Below are positions 4,516 through 5,459 of a stretch of DNA of 5,459 nucleotides, one piece after another. The stretch comes from Candidatus Pullichristensenella stercoripullorum (GTDB lineage: Bacteria > Bacillota > Clostridia > Christensenellales > Aristaeellaceae). The position numbers and the translations under genes were made by a program. The notes under the pieces are model-generated. The model made no database searches, had not been told where the DNA came from, and was given only the letters and a program-made list of their open reading frames with translations. Positions within the stretch are counted from its first letter, which is position 1; every line of letters starts with the position of its first letter. The DNA lies in contig DVGE01000310.1 of assembly GCA_018712885.1 (NCBI GenBank), positions 1 through 5,459 on the forward strand. Reading direction: 5' to 3'.

Positions 4516-5459
4516 ATGAACAGAGTGGCCATTACCGGCCTGGGCGTGATTTCGCCCGTCGGTTGCGATATTGAAACCGTCTTTGCAAGCCTGAAAGACG
4601 GCAAATGCGGCGTGGGCAAAATCACGCGCTTTGACCCTTCGGAAACCAAGATCTCCGTGGCCGCCGAGGTCAAGAATTTTGACCCCGAGGCCTTCGGCAT
4701 TTCCCGCGGCGACACCCGCCGCATGGATTTGTTTACCCAGTACGCCATGGCCGCCGCACAGCAGGCCGTGGACGACAGCGGCATCGCCGGCGCGGTGGAG
4801 CCGGAGCGCTTCGGCGTATACGTGGGCAGCGGCATTGGCGGCATGAATACGTTCATGGCCGAGTGCGACAAGCTCGAAAAGCGCGGCCCCAGCCGCATTT
4901 CCCCGCTGTTTATCCCGATGATGATCAGCAACATCGCCGCGGGCAATATCGCCATCCGCTTTGGCTGCAAGGGCCCGAGCCTGCCGGTGGTCACCGCCTG
5001 CGCCACTTCCACAAACACCATTGGCGAGGCGTTCCACGCCATCCGCTTCGGTTATGCAGACGCCATCCTCGCCGGCGGCAGCGAGGCCACCGTCAACGCC
5101 CTGGCCATCGGCGGCTTTGCCAACTGCAAGGCGCTGACCGAGTCTGCCGACCCGGACGCCGCCTCCCTGCCGTTCGACAAGCGGCGCGCCGGCTTTGTGC
5201 TCGGCGAAGGCGCGGCCGTGGTGGTGCTGGAAAACTACGAACACGCCGTCAAGCGCGGTGCGCACATCTACGCGGAGCTGGTGGGCTACGGCAATACCTG
5301 CGACGCCCACCACATCACCGCGCCCGACCCTGAGGCCGAGGGCGGCGCGCGCGCTATCCGCCTGGCCTACGAGGAGGCCGGCAGCCCTGAGGGCCTGCTC
5401 TACATCAACGCCCATGGCACCGGCACGCCGCTGAACGATTCTTCGGAAACGCTGGCCAT
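4516..5459 (+). CDS. fabF: Beta-ketoacyl-ACP synthase II (FabF), 3' end beyond window
   Basis: FabF condenses acyl-ACP with malonyl-ACP to lengthen the chain by two carbons. The visible part is 314 codons, open to the right edge. The family is about 410 residues, so roughly 100 residues are missing. The N-terminus MNRVAITGLGVISPVG is typical of the family. The active-site Cys162 lies in VVTACATSTNTIGEA, and FDKRRAGFVLGEGAAVVVLE covers 220-239. The first catalytic His is His300 in NAHGTGTPLND. The second catalytic His and the C-terminal gating loop would lie past the edge. The single-module size, the Cys-His-His pattern and the context separate it from FabH (Cys-His-Asn) and from polyketide synthases. 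FabB is an alternative name for the clade, but Firmicutes operons of this order carry FabF. It is preceded by a strong AGGAGG and by a GC hairpin in the gap. Confidence 0.95.
   Translation, partial: MNRVAITGLGVISPVGCDIETVFASLKDGKCGVGKITRFDPSETKISVAAEVKNFDPEAFGISRGDTRRMDLFTQYAMAAAQQAVDDSGIAGAVEPERFGVYVGSGIGGMNTFMAECDKLEKRGPSRISPLFIPMMISNIAAGNIAIRFGCKGPSLPVVTACATSTNTIGEAFHAIRFGYADAILAGGSEATVNALAIGGFANCKALTESADPDAASLPFDKRRAGFVLGEGAAVVVLENYEHAVKRGAHIYAELVGYGNTCDAHHITAPDPEAEGGARAIRLAYEEAGSPEGLLYINAHGTGTPLNDSSETLA

Noticed and set aside
3519..5042. Very long open frame on the minus strand across fabD, fabG and fabF, with others at 533-1672, 1706-2575, 2617-3717 and 4447-5415
   Set aside because: They lie wholly antisense to well-identified genes, have low-complexity Gly/Ala/Arg/His-rich translations, and are a known by-product of high G+C in third codon positions. 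No ribosome-binding sites or domains were recognised.
1..5459. Mobile elements, CRISPR arrays, tRNA/rRNA, riboswitches, attachment sites or a novel defence or biosynthetic system
   Set aside because: No repeats with regular spacing, no transposase or integrase, no RNA-gene signatures and no compositional break inside the operon were seen. Every gene fits canonical FASII.

Overview
The window holds the front part of a type II fatty-acid synthesis (FASII) operon, all on the + strand. The order is a MarR-family regulator (FabT-like), fabH, acpP, fabK, fabD, fabG and fabF, with fabF cut by the right edge. This order, with FabK as the enoyl-ACP reductase and a MarR gene at the head, is the classic arrangement of Clostridia and of streptococci/lactobacilli. 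The DNA is very G+C rich (about two thirds by eye, with frequent GCGCGC runs and mostly G/C third codon positions). I therefore infer a high-GC member of the Clostridia, for example of the Oscillospirales/Christensenellales kind; genus and species cannot be read from the window.

Layout. Bases 1-60 probably hold the end of an upstream transcription unit. It is closed by a clear intrinsic terminator (61-83). A less GC-rich control region follows (about 84-197). It contains a near-ideal sigma-A promoter (TTGACA, 17-bp spacer, TATGAT; 135-163), an imperfect palindrome over the predicted transcription start, and a good Shine-Dalgarno for the regulator. The seven genes then run with almost no space between them. 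There are 4-nt ATGA overlaps at marR/fabH, acpP/fabK and fabD/fabG, a 13-nt overlap at fabK/fabD, and two 40-nt gaps, one before acpP and one before fabF. The gap before fabF carries a GC hairpin.

How the genes work together. FabD loads malonate onto ACP. FabH condenses an acyl-CoA primer with malonyl-ACP to start a chain, FabG reduces the 3-ketoacyl-ACP, and FabK performs the final enoyl reduction. FabF carries out later condensations. The dehydratase (FabZ) and the acetyl-CoA carboxylase subunits (accB, accC, accD, accA) are not in the window; by analogy with related operons they are expected just downstream of fabF. The MarR protein is probably an ACP- or acyl-ACP-responsive repressor of the operon, as FabT is in streptococci, but that ligand is inferred.

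I found no previously undescribed system. The second-look items are details inside a canonical operon: candidate operator sequences, a His in place of the usual Arg in the FabH TRTGI motif, a Thr at the FabH acyl-pocket position, GFSLGE instead of GHSLGE in FabD, and the two 40-nt gaps.
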